A stretch of DNA of 11,689 bases. Origin: Rhodospirillales bacterium. Lineage in GTDB: Bacteria; Pseudomonadota; Alphaproteobacteria; Rhodospirillales; Casp-alpha2. How positions within the stretch are numbered: the stretch's first letter is position 1; each line of letters begins with the position of its first letter. A program made the position numbers and the translations under genes. Location of the stretch: the NCBI GenBank assembly GCA_018664265.1, contig JABJOR010000367.1:1-11689 (forward strand). The letters run 5' to 3'. Below the pieces are notes generated by a model. The model searched no databases. It was given only the letters and a program-made list of their open reading frames with translations, and had not been told where the DNA came from. Shown here one piece after another: positions 1 through 6,847 of this stretch.

Positions 1-1
1 A

Positions 2-433
2 GGGGATTTCATTGCGCACGTCCCCCCAGAAGAATGGAGAAAGGTTTTTGCCGTGCGGTATGAAGCGAATATCCCGGTTTTTTCCAACAGATACTATTAC
101 GATACTGTTCAGGATTCGCGCCTGAACGGCTTGTATGTCGTTCAAATCCCCAGGCATTATCACGAGGATATCGTGCTGGAGGCGAAACAGCCTCTAACAG
201 TTTATCGGGCGATATCTATGGATAACGAAGATAATCTGGAAGGTTGGGAGAAAACTTCGATTAAAGTTAATATTATGGGCCGCTCAACAATTCATACCGA
301 GGTTTATGCGAAAGAATTCCAACCAGGCACCATCATTCTGAAATCCGGAGGCCCGGTTTCCGCCTCGCCGATCTTTATCAAACCCGCTGGCAATACCATG
401 GCGGATGAATCGTTTTCAATTCCGCCACAATGA
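2..433 (+). CDS. C-terminal part of an unrecognised protein (5' end outside window)
   Basis: The reading frame is open from base 2 to the TGA at 431-433. A GTG at 53 could serve as a start, with AAAGG about eight bases upstream. However, the 17 codons before it read as ordinary protein (GDFIAHVPPEEWRKVFA) and join smoothly to VRYEANIPVFSNRYYYD, so I treat this as the 3' end of a longer gene. The visible part has about 143 residues, is rich in Tyr, Pro and Val, and has no membrane segment. It looks like a beta-rich globular domain, with alternating hydrophobic stretches such as LNGLYVVQIP and the tail SGGPVSASPIFI. I do not recognise the family and give no function. The gene ends 114 bases before the tRNA gene and shows no terminator hairpin. 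Confidence 0.6.
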   Translation, partial: GDFIAHVPPEEWRKVFAVRYEANIPVFSNRYYYDTVQDSRLNGLYVVQIPRHYHEDIVLEAKQPLTVYRAISMDNEDNLEGWEKTSIKVNIMGRSTIHTEVYAKEFQPGTIILKSGGPVSASPIFIKPAGNTMADESFSIPPQ

Positions 434-520
434 TAAAAGGATTGAGGCAACTTTATAGCAGACGCAAAAACACTCTGGTAAAACCGTTTCAGTCAGTATA
501 TATGATGCGCCTGTCCGTGT

Positions 521-526
521 TATACT
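521..526 (+). promoter_or_regulatory. possible -10 box of the tRNA-Thr promoter
   Basis: TATACT at 521-526 lies 22 bases before the tRNA 5' end, so transcription would start near 533 with a short 5' leader. The matching -35 position (about 498-503) is only AT-rich and does not resemble TTGACA. The call therefore rests on one hexamer and its position. Confidence 0.3.
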
Positions 527-547
527 CATGCGACAGCCAAGACCGGA

Positions 548-623
548 GCCGCCTTAGCTCAGTTGGTAGAGCATCGCATTCGTAATGCGGGGGTCGGGTG
601 TTCAAATCACCCAGGCGGCACCA
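548..623 (+). tRNA. tRNA-Thr, anticodon CGT
   Basis: The 76-base gene folds into a complete cloverleaf. The acceptor stem is GCCGCCT (548-554) with AGGCGGC (613-619), and the discriminator is A620. The D-arm is GCTC/GAGC. The anticodon stem is TCGCA/TGCGG with one T-G pair and the loop TTCGTAA. A five-base variable loop (GGGTC) follows, then the T-arm GGGTG-TTCAAAT-CACCC. Loop position 34-36 is CGT, which reads the threonine codon ACG. The CCA end is encoded (621-623) and is followed by a run of five T. The gene is intact and stands alone. Confidence 0.97.
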
Positions 624-760
624 TTTTTCTTTATATCTTCACACTTTTCAGAATAGCTAAACTCATCTCTGGTGAAGTTGTGCCAAAAAGGGTTTAATGA
701 TTTTTAAAATAGCTGGCTCTATAGAGTTGATACTAATAGAGAAACTCGGAACCCGATAAT

Positions 761-910
761 ATGACGAAGCATGATCAAAGCATTGAGAAGTCGCCACTGA
801 TATCAGTGGTTATCCCGTGCTATCGCGTTACGGGTCATATTCTGGGTGTCATTGCCGCTATTCAGCAAGAAGTTGGCCGGATTTATGTGGTGGATGACAT
901 TTTCGCGTAA
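761..910 (+). pseudogene. truncated N-terminus of a family 2 glycosyltransferase
   Basis: ATG at 761 opens a 49-codon frame ending in TAA at 908-910. After a polar leader it reads LISVVIPCYRVTGHILGVI and then EVGRIYVVDD. This is the first beta-alpha-beta unit of a GT-A fold (GT2 family), ending on the first acidic nucleotide-sugar motif. Intact members run to roughly 230-330 residues, and everything after VVDD is missing: the residues IFA and the stop replace the expected continuation. I searched the following bases in the other plus frames and saw no continuation, so a deletion fits better than a single frameshift. It lies between the tRNA and the DUF4956 gene, on the same strand. It may be a relic of a polysaccharide-related gene once next to the CotH/VTC cluster. 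No clear Shine-Dalgarno precedes it. Confidence 0.7.
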
Positions 911-973
911 ATCCTTGTGAAGTATCTTTTGTTTCATTACCTTGAGGCTTTGCAATTAGAACTCTGGTTTATT

Positions 974-1642
974 ATGGACAAAATTCAACTAACTCTGCCC
1001 ACTGTAACTCCTGTCAATATTACTGACCTGTTTATTAATCTGGCGTTTTGTGTAATCGCTGCATTTCTGTTGCGCGCACTTTATGTGCGAAAATCAATCT
1101 CACTTTCCGGCAAGTTTCATATTGGCACGGTGATTCCTATCCTCGCGGTGGTTACTTTCCTGGTTATTATGGTCGTCAAATCATCTCTGGCTTTGTCTTT
1201 GGGGCTTGTTGGCGCACTGTCAGTCATTCGTTTCCGCACGCCGATTAAGGAACCAGAAGAACTGGTGTATTTGTTCTTGGCCATTGCCATTGGGCTTGGT
1301 TACGGAGCAGGGCAGGCTTTTGTCACAACAATTGTCTTTATAACCATATTGCTGCTTATTGTTTTTTGGCTATCACGCAAGAATGTTACTCATGAAAATG
1401 AATACAATCTGCTGATCGACTGGACCGGCCATGATGATAATATGAAGGATATCCTGGAACGCGTTGGTCCCCATGTTCGTGCGCTCGAGTTGCGAAAGTA
1501 CACCGATGGTGAGCAGGAAAAATCTATGTTCCTTAAAGTCGAAGCCATGGACATTACGGATATTGACGCGCTTGTTAAATCTGTCACCCGTCCTACGCCG
1601 GGAATTGTCTGTACGGTACACGAGGCCCGGCCTCTACAGTAG
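974..1642 (+). CDS. DUF4956 family membrane protein
   Basis: The 222-residue protein has four hydrophobic segments near residues 19-37, 51-68, 97-112 and 114-133, then a soluble C-terminal domain of about 85 residues that is probably cytosolic. Between segments two and three lies the family hallmark SLALSLGLVGALSVIRF followed by RTPIKEPEELVYLF, which places it firmly in DUF4956. I chose ATG 974 because the product then begins like other members, with a short polar stretch before the first helix. An in-frame GTG at 917 would add 19 residues; neither start has a good ribosome site. The biochemical role of the family is unknown to me. Members are commonly found beside CotH and VTC genes, as here: the stop codon TAG (1640-1642) overlaps the AGGAG ribosome site of the CotH gene, so the two are probably co-translated. 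A role as the membrane or transport component of that system is an inference. Confidence 0.88.
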   Translation: MDKIQLTLPTVTPVNITDLFINLAFCVIAAFLLRALYVRKSISLSGKFHIGTVIPILAVVTFLVIMVVKSSLALSLGLVGALSVIRFRTPIKEPEELVYLFLAIAIGLGYGAGQAFVTTIVFITILLLIVFWLSRKNVTHENEYNLLIDWTGHDDNMKDILERVGPHVRALELRKYTDGEQEKSMFLKVEAMDITDIDALVKSVTRPTPGIVCTVHEARPLQ

Positions 1643-1654
1643 GAGTTTTCGTTC

Positions 1655-4333
1655 GTGAAGCTCAAACAACGTAAATCCGGTTGGCTGTTTTACTGTATGG
1701 TCTTTATCTTTCTGGCGGCAGGCCTTGCCTCCATTGATTTGACATTTGATAGAAGTATTAGACGTCATTTTATGGTGGCTATTGACAGCTTCCTTGCCAA
1801 AAAACTTGATCTTGCTGAACCAGTTTCAGCCAGTCAGCTGGCTGGAATTCTGACCAGACTTCCAGGTGCTGTGATTCGGGGTGAATTTCCAGCTCGTTTT
1901 GATGATTTACAAATTGATATTAAATACAAATACTTGGAAAAGATTAAACAGGATCGTACGCGTTCCGTTAATGAGAAAGTCTTGCGTAATCCAGGCACTT
2001 ACCCTGTTGAAATTCTGTATGCAGGGGAAACATATAAAGCTTCCATGCGGCTAAAGGGGGATTTCAATGATCACCGGGTCGGAGCCGATAGATGGAGCTT
2101 TCGGGTAAAATTGAAAGATGGTAAAACCATACTCGGGTTTAATCAATTTTCACTTCATAAGCCAACATCCCGTCAAATTCCATTTGATCATTTGTATCAA
2201 CACTGGATGCGGGCAGCCGGAAATCTTGGCCCACGTCATAATTATATCAGGGTTAATTTTAATGGTGATGACTGGGGGGTTATGGATGTTGAAGAGCACA
2301 TGTCCAAACAGTTCCTTGAATTGGCGAGGCGAAAAGTATCGCCAATTATTAACTTAGCATCTGATACTGATAGTAACCTCTGGTACAGGCGCACAAATCA
2401 AAAACAGAAACTTCCTCGTACTTATTTTGGGGCCGTCGATGTAAAATTGTATGGTGTTTCAGCCAGTGCCAATCGTGCAGATATGCAAGCTCTTTACAGT
2501 TATGGTGTTAATACCTACCGGCAATATAGACGAGGCGAAAAACAACCGGGAGATTTTCTGGATTATGATAGTTTTTCCAAGGCTCTTATTGGCGCAACAG
2601 CATGGAAAAACCTCCATACATTAAGCTATTTGAATTCTCGAATTTATATTAATCCCTATACACTGAAATGGACTGTTATAACAACGGACCAGGGAAACAT
2701 AAAAAAGAAAGTTTTCAAGCGAGTTTCAGGATTTTATTTGGATTTACTGAAGGACCCGAGATTTGAATCGAGTTTTAATAAAAATTTGGATCTTCTGGAC
2801 AAAGCCAGAGCAATCCTTGAAGAAGACTATGACTTACTGTGTCAAAAATTTCCCTTGCAGTGCCCGGGCTTTGATATTGATCAGTTTAATGAGAATTTTG
2901 ATAATTTAAAAAATTCCGGTTCTGAATTCTATAAAAAATATATACCCGAAGATATAAAACAAACACCCAAGAAGCAGATAGAGCCGAAACCAGCAGTTGT
3001 CTATCCACCGGATATTCGATTGCCGCGCCATTTTTCCGTTGAATATTATGCTGATGGGTATCTGAATATATATAATTTACTGGGGGCGCCAACGGAGGTC
3101 TTGTCTGTCACGCTTCATTGTAAAAAGAAAAAAATTTGCGAATCGACACCCTTGATCAATAAACCCCTTATGCTGCCTTTTGGTATGATGGAGGATAAGC
3201 TAACGGCCCGAGTAAAAATACCTGTTCCCAATGATTTGTTGGCACCTGAAAATCGCCAATCCGGTATTTTGGGAAGTGATCGGTACATCAAGGTTGTCAG
3301 CCGTGTTCCAGGGGTTGAAGGGAAGCTTGAGGAAAGGGCGCGCTTGACCTTGTTTAATAATCTTGTGAACCCGTTGCTTGATAAAATTGTGGACAGGGCA
3401 GCTCTGGAAAAATTTGAATTTACTTCAATCAGAAATGATCAGATCTATGTTTCTCCGGGAACATGGATGATCAACAAGCCCATTGTATTACCGCGCGATA
3501 TGTCATTAAACATAGCACCGGGGACTGTGTTAAATTTTGCATCCGAGGCTTATTTGATTGTACAGGGGGGCTCTTTGACTATCGATGGAACATCCGATAA
3601 CCCTGTCCGAATGCAGGGCGTCGAAGGTGGGACCTGGAAAGGACTGTATGTCGTTGATGCTCCTGAAAATAGCCGGATGTCACATGTCACGCTTGCGGAT
3701 ACGAATTATCTGTCTGATGGTGTTTTGATGTTAACAGGGGGTGTTACATTCTATAAATCGGATGTATCCCTCAGCCATGTTACTTTTGCAGGCTCTCAGG
3801 CAGAGGATGCCTTAAACATTGTACATTCGGATTTTGATATTAAGGATACGGTATTCTCAAATACCCGTTCGGATGCATTTGATAGTGATTTTTCAAATGG
3901 TGTAATACAGGCATCTCGATTTACAGATATTCACGGAGATGGGCTGGATACATCTGGCTCTGAGATCGTTGCAAAAAATCTTGTGTTTTCTGATATTACA
4001 GACAAGGCTATTTCAGTGGGTGAGAAGAGTATTGTTACGATTGAGAATTCTCAAATAAATCACGTGGGGACGGGGATTGTAAGCAAGGATGGGTCTCATG
4101 TTATTGTCCGTAATCTGGATGTGCAGGACTTTGAGTTGTTTGCTGGTATGGCCTATCAAAAGAAAGAAATGTATGGCCCTGCCGAGCTGCAAATTGAAGG
4201 CGGTAACATCGGTGAAGATGACGTCATCAATCAAACCGGGAGCATATTGGTTTTGAATAATAGACGTTTTACAGGCAAGAATATTGATGTCGATGCGTTA
4301 TACGCAGCAGGTTCTATGAAGAAGGTTCAATAA
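1655..4333 (+). CDS. CotH kinase-like protein with C-terminal parallel beta-helix
   Basis: The 892-residue protein starts at GTG 1655, with AGGAG at 1641-1645 nine bases upstream. Residues 10-28 form a hydrophobic signal anchor or uncleaved signal, so the rest should lie outside the inner membrane. A CotH-type kinase fold spans about 85-400: MRLKGDF (131-137), SFRVKL (148-153), NFNGDDWGVMDVEEHM (201-216), then NSRIYINP (327-334) and ITTDQGN (342-348). Asp345 sits where CotH kinases have their metal-binding Asp; the second Asp of the usual D-x-D is absent (DQG). Residues 430-580 look like a beta-sandwich linker. From about 595 to 870, short repeats of the type ITDKAISVGEKSIVTIENSQI indicate a right-handed parallel beta-helix, often a polysaccharide-binding or processing fold. 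Known CotH proteins phosphorylate protein Ser residues, but the substrate here is unknown. The coding sequence is AT-rich compared with the right half of the window. Confidence 0.85.
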   Translation: MKLKQRKSGWLFYCMVFIFLAAGLASIDLTFDRSIRRHFMVAIDSFLAKKLDLAEPVSASQLAGILTRLPGAVIRGEFPARFDDLQIDIKYKYLEKIKQDRTRSVNEKVLRNPGTYPVEILYAGETYKASMRLKGDFNDHRVGADRWSFRVKLKDGKTILGFNQFSLHKPTSRQIPFDHLYQHWMRAAGNLGPRHNYIRVNFNGDDWGVMDVEEHMSKQFLELARRKVSPIINLASDTDSNLWYRRTNQKQKLPRTYFGAVDVKLYGVSASANRADMQALYSYGVNTYRQYRRGEKQPGDFLDYDSFSKALIGATAWKNLHTLSYLNSRIYINPYTLKWTVITTDQGNIKKKVFKRVSGFYLDLLKDPRFESSFNKNLDLLDKARAILEEDYDLLCQKFPLQCPGFDIDQFNENFDNLKNSGSEFYKKYIPEDIKQTPKKQIEPKPAVVYPPDIRLPRHFSVEYYADGYLNIYNLLGAPTEVLSVTLHCKKKKICESTPLINKPLMLPFGMMEDKLTARVKIPVPNDLLAPENRQSGILGSDRYIKVVSRVPGVEGKLEERARLTLFNNLVNPLLDKIVDRAALEKFEFTSIRNDQIYVSPGTWMINKPIVLPRDMSLNIAPGTVLNFASEAYLIVQGGSLTIDGTSDNPVRMQGVEGGTWKGLYVVDAPENSRMSHVTLADTNYLSDGVLMLTGGVTFYKSDVSLSHVTFAGSQAEDALNIVHSDFDIKDTVFSNTRSDAFDSDFSNGVIQASRFTDIHGDGLDTSGSEIVAKNLVFSDITDKAISVGEKSIVTIENSQINHVGTGIVSKDGSHVIVRNLDVQDFELFAGMAYQKKEMYGPAELQIEGGNIGEDDVINQTGSILVLNNRRFTGKNIDVDALYAAGSMKKVQ

Positions 4334-4338
4334 GCCAG

Positions 4339-5040
4339 ATGATGCGCTATGAAATCAAATACGCCCTCGATCCGATGGGCCTTATTGAGTTTTCTCAATG
4401 GATTGCCAGTGCGGCATACTTTCGACGGGCCTATTCCAGGCGTGGTGTTCATTCTGTCTATTTCGATACTGCTGAAATGGGTTCAGCCCGTGATAATTTA
4501 TCAGGCATTGGTGTGCGAAATAAATTCAGAGTTCGCTGGTATTCGGATGTGAACGGGAAGGAAGTCTTTGCTTCTGCCAAACCGAAGTTTGAAATTAAAT
4601 CCAAGCAAGGACGTTTGGGGACCAAATATGATCGGGTTCTTGAAACCATTGATGGTAGTAGGATTCATACTGAAGATGGAAACCAATTAACCAATGAATT
4701 GCGTAAGGAGCTGGCTGCAAATCCGTGGCGAGACCTTCCGGTATCTATTGATGTGCTTAATGCAAATTTGTTGGTTGAGTACGAGCGTGATTATTATGTG
4801 GGGCCAGGTGATGTTCGCGTAACTATTGATCATAACGTCACGTATGGTGATGTTATGTCGAACACTCACAGCAGGCTGATCGGCCAAAATGCGTATTCCA
4901 AGGCTATTGTGGAATTTAAATTTTCTCCAAATTATAAAGACCAGGCTGCGGAGCTTATGTCCACATTGCCATTTTATCCGGTGCGTAATTCCAAGTATCT
5001 TACAGGCCTTAGCCTTTTCGGGCATGCGGTCTATTTGTAA
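4339..5040 (+). CDS. VTC domain (polyphosphate polymerase-like) protein
   Basis: The 233-residue protein is essentially one VTC tunnel domain, the fold that makes polyphosphate from ATP in yeast Vtc4. The expected ligand residues are visible in order: RYEIKY (3-8), YFDT (41-44), the basic strand RNKFRVRWY (60-68), FEIKSK (84-89), YER (148-150), RVTID (160-164), EFK (192-194) and SKY (218-220). This set of Arg, Lys and Glu side chains suggests a working phosphate-binding tunnel. No SPX domain or membrane helix is present, so it should be cytosolic, perhaps docked on the DUF4956 protein. It begins five bases after the CotH stop, with a choice between two adjacent ATG codons (4339, 4342) and little Shine-Dalgarno signal, which implies translational coupling. 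Polyphosphate synthesis is known for the eukaryotic family; whether this stand-alone bacterial domain makes polyphosphate or another polymer is not shown by sequence. Confidence 0.87.
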   Translation: MMRYEIKYALDPMGLIEFSQWIASAAYFRRAYSRRGVHSVYFDTAEMGSARDNLSGIGVRNKFRVRWYSDVNGKEVFASAKPKFEIKSKQGRLGTKYDRVLETIDGSRIHTEDGNQLTNELRKELAANPWRDLPVSIDVLNANLLVEYERDYYVGPGDVRVTIDHNVTYGDVMSNTHSRLIGQNAYSKAIVEFKFSPNYKDQAAELMSTLPFYPVRNSKYLTGLSLFGHAVYL

Positions 5041-5158
5041 AGATCAAACCAAGAACCTGTATTACACTCACCCCTGAGAACACATTCAATCCGGATTATT
5101 AATGAAAATTAGATGACTTATTCCGTGCAGGCATCCCCAATGAAGGAGGGTCCTTGTG

Positions 5159-5296
5159 ATGGTTGGGCTGGCGCAAGACAACCGGCCCTGCGCACGATCT
5201 TTACAACTGCTGGATTACAGATTCATGATGTGTCATGAGTGCGGCGTCAGATATTATTACGCTAGCATAATAATTTTTCCGGAATGTGTCCGCTAA
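5159..5296 (+). other. possible 45-residue small ORF with strong ribosome site
   Basis: ATG 5159 follows AAGGAGGG (5143-5150) by eight bases, the best Shine-Dalgarno match in this gap. The frame ends in TAA at 5294-5296. The product is a Cys-containing peptide (MVGLAQDNRPCARSLQLLDY at its start) with no family that I know. A second frame (5113-5238) overlaps it, so the coding phase is ambiguous. It could be chance or a remnant. Confidence 0.2.
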
Positions 5297-5691
5297 CCTA
5301 TTTCCTTTGACGCTCCATCACTTGAGTTTCTAGGAATAATTGAGGTGCGAGGCCTTGATCTAATCTCTGTAAATTGACTCCAGGCCCCAGAGGATTGGAT
5401 TGGGGTGTAAGCATAAAACGAGATGTGATCAATTTGCATAGCTGTTTACCAAAATTAACCACACTGCCTTTGTGCTGGGTTGGGTTTCCAATTTTTATGT
5501 TTTGCCTCTATCCAGATGTGTTCTTTAATGAACCTGTTGCAAAACTGGAATGGCTTCTTTCGGCCTTTATCTTTATCTAAAATTGATTCTCACAGCCAGG
5601 GTAATTGGCGCATTTGCTCTGAATTCATATGTTACAGGCTATGGTTAATGAAATCTTAAATTCCGGCTGGTCAATGAAGGCTTTGATTTTT

Positions 5692-5782
5692 AAATTTGAA
5701 TGGGGTGGTCTGAAACAATATCGCCGATTTTGCTGGTTTCAGGTGTTTTAAATCAGCAATTTTGGTTTTTGAATTCAAATTT
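5692..5782 (+). repeat. nested inverted repeats, possible RNA structure
   Basis: AAATTTGAAT (5692-5701) is the exact reverse complement of ATTCAAATTT (5773-5782). Inside lie a second perfect pair, CTGAAAC (5710-5716) with GTTTCAG (5736-5742), and a competing pair, TTGCTG (5730-5735) with CAGCAA (5754-5759). The repeats are seen directly. A functional RNA is only a guess, since AT-rich arms of this size can arise by chance. Confidence 0.4.
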
Positions 5783-6199
5783 TCCCTGAAAGAATAGGGC
5801 CAGATTGGCGATCTGTATCAAAACAAGCCAACATGTTACTCAGATATTAAGAAACTGTAGCAAAAGTAAAGAAAAGGTTAACGCAGAGCGATTGAATAAT
5901 ATGTTTCTTTTCAATTGGTTATAATAATTTTTCTTTTAGTGCTTTATGAAAGAGGGTGGTTTGAGCAGTTTTGGGGTTGGATTGTGAATTCCAGGGTGGA
6001 AAGTTGATTTTTGCCCACATACGTAGTTGCAATTATGGATGCAGGCCTTACAGTCGTTACAGGACAGGTATAGTTCTCTTGAATTGTTGATCTGATTGCT
6101 GTTTTATCCGGGCTTCAGAGGCTTTTTTGGGCCTGTATGTATCAAAAGTAGCGGAACAGCTGCGCCGAGAAGGTTAAAAAAACCTGAGGAAAAGACGTT

Positions 6200-6847
6200 A
6201 TGGGATCACAACAGGGCAAGCGTTCCTACACAGTGACCTGCAGCAGTGCGTTTCGCGATTCTGTTCTGGTGCTGGCGGACAAGCGCGGTGCCAACGCGGC
6301 CGACATTGCCCGTTCTGTCATACTGGTTTTACCTCCAGAGACCATATCCATATATCCTGATCCGGGTGGACCGGGGCGTGATGATCGGGAGACAGTGACG
6401 TTGAAGTCCGGCCCATCAGCGGGCAGGCCATGGCAGCGTAAACCCAGATTGCAAGTTCGCATGGCAGATGGTTTCGATAGCGTATATATACGTTGTGCGC
6501 TCGGTATTGCGTTGGATATGGACAGTGGCAAAGTAACTGTTGAGTTGGACGCACCGGGTATTTTGCCAAAAACCAGGTCCCAGGGCATTCATGACTTGGA
6601 AGAAAAGGTTTCGCGCCTGAATTCAATCATTTCGGTTCTGAATTTTGAACCTCTGATCAACGGTGTTGAAACCCGCGAAGAGGCTTTACATGTTTTGGGA
6701 TATTTTCCGGGCCAACGACCCGGTATGGAATTGATACGCTCCCGGTTCAGAACCTTGGCCGCCATTCATCATCCGGACAGCGACCATGGCAATCATACAC
6801 GTATGAGTCAGCTGAATGATGCCATGGCCGTATTGCGGAAATACTAA
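6200..6847 (+). CDS. DnaJ-like protein with C-terminal HPD motif and RHH-like N-terminus
   Basis: The 215-residue protein starts at ATG 6200 with GAGGA (6186-6190) nine bases upstream. The C-terminal 55 residues resemble the core of a J domain: a helix SRFRTLAAIHHPD carrying His-Pro-Asp at 191-193, then a closing helix MSQLNDAMAVLRKY. The HPD triad is what stimulates DnaK ATPase in true J proteins. The usual first J-domain helix is less clear, although residues 158-168 (TREEALHVLGY) may supply it. Residues 10-45 (SSAFRDSVLVLADKRGANAA and the next helix) resemble a ribbon-helix-helix DNA-binding unit, and 131-147 could form a short coiled coil. There are no membrane segments, zinc fingers or client-binding domains of classical DnaJ. 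It is likely a cytosolic specialised co-chaperone or regulator. The stop codon overlaps the stop of the convergent dehydrogenase gene. Confidence 0.75.
   Translation: MGSQQGKRSYTVTCSSAFRDSVLVLADKRGANAADIARSVILVLPPETISIYPDPGGPGRDDRETVTLKSGPSAGRPWQRKPRLQVRMADGFDSVYIRCALGIALDMDSGKVTVELDAPGILPKTRSQGIHDLEEKVSRLNSIISVLNFEPLINGVETREEALHVLGYFPGQRPGMELIRSRFRTLAAIHHPDSDHGNHTRMSQLNDAMAVLRKY

Larger units (their letters stand above)
5041..6199 (+). other. 1.16 kb AT-rich gap without a convincing gene
   Basis: No frame here gives a protein that I recognise. The longest frame (68 codons, 5374-5580) has an uneven composition and no ribosome site. A 36-codon frame at 5641-5751 and overlapping short frames at 5113-5238 and 5159-5296 are also unsupported, although the last has a strong Shine-Dalgarno sequence. 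A perfect TATAAT stands at 5920-5925 without a suitably spaced -35. TTGACG at 5307-5312 is followed after 18 bases by TAGGAA, a weak promoter candidate. Several inverted repeats lie at 5690-5785. A five-base hairpin (AGGTT-AAAAA-AACCT, 6171-6185) abuts the ribosome site of the next gene. No terminator is evident after the VTC gene. The region may hold a small RNA or decayed genes. Confidence 0.6.

Noticed and set aside
53..433. Complete gene starting at GTG 53
   Set aside because: The frame is open and protein-like back to the window edge, so a truncated longer gene is more likely.
601..623. Second copy of the tRNA 3' end as an attachment-site pair
   Set aside because: I looked for the T-arm/acceptor sequence elsewhere in the window and found only short partial matches such as TGGCGGCAGG near 1715.
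917..973. GTG 917 as start of the DUF4956 gene
   Set aside because: No ribosome site, and the added 19 residues do not look like the family N-terminus; ATG 974 preferred, without certainty.
5374..5580. 68-codon frame in the long gap
   Set aside because: No ribosome site, mixed composition, no recognisable motif; length is within chance for AT-rich DNA.
6110..6140. Terminator-like GGCTTCAGAGGC plus T run before the DnaJ-like gene
   Set aside because: Only two to four pairs can form; too weak for a rho-independent terminator.
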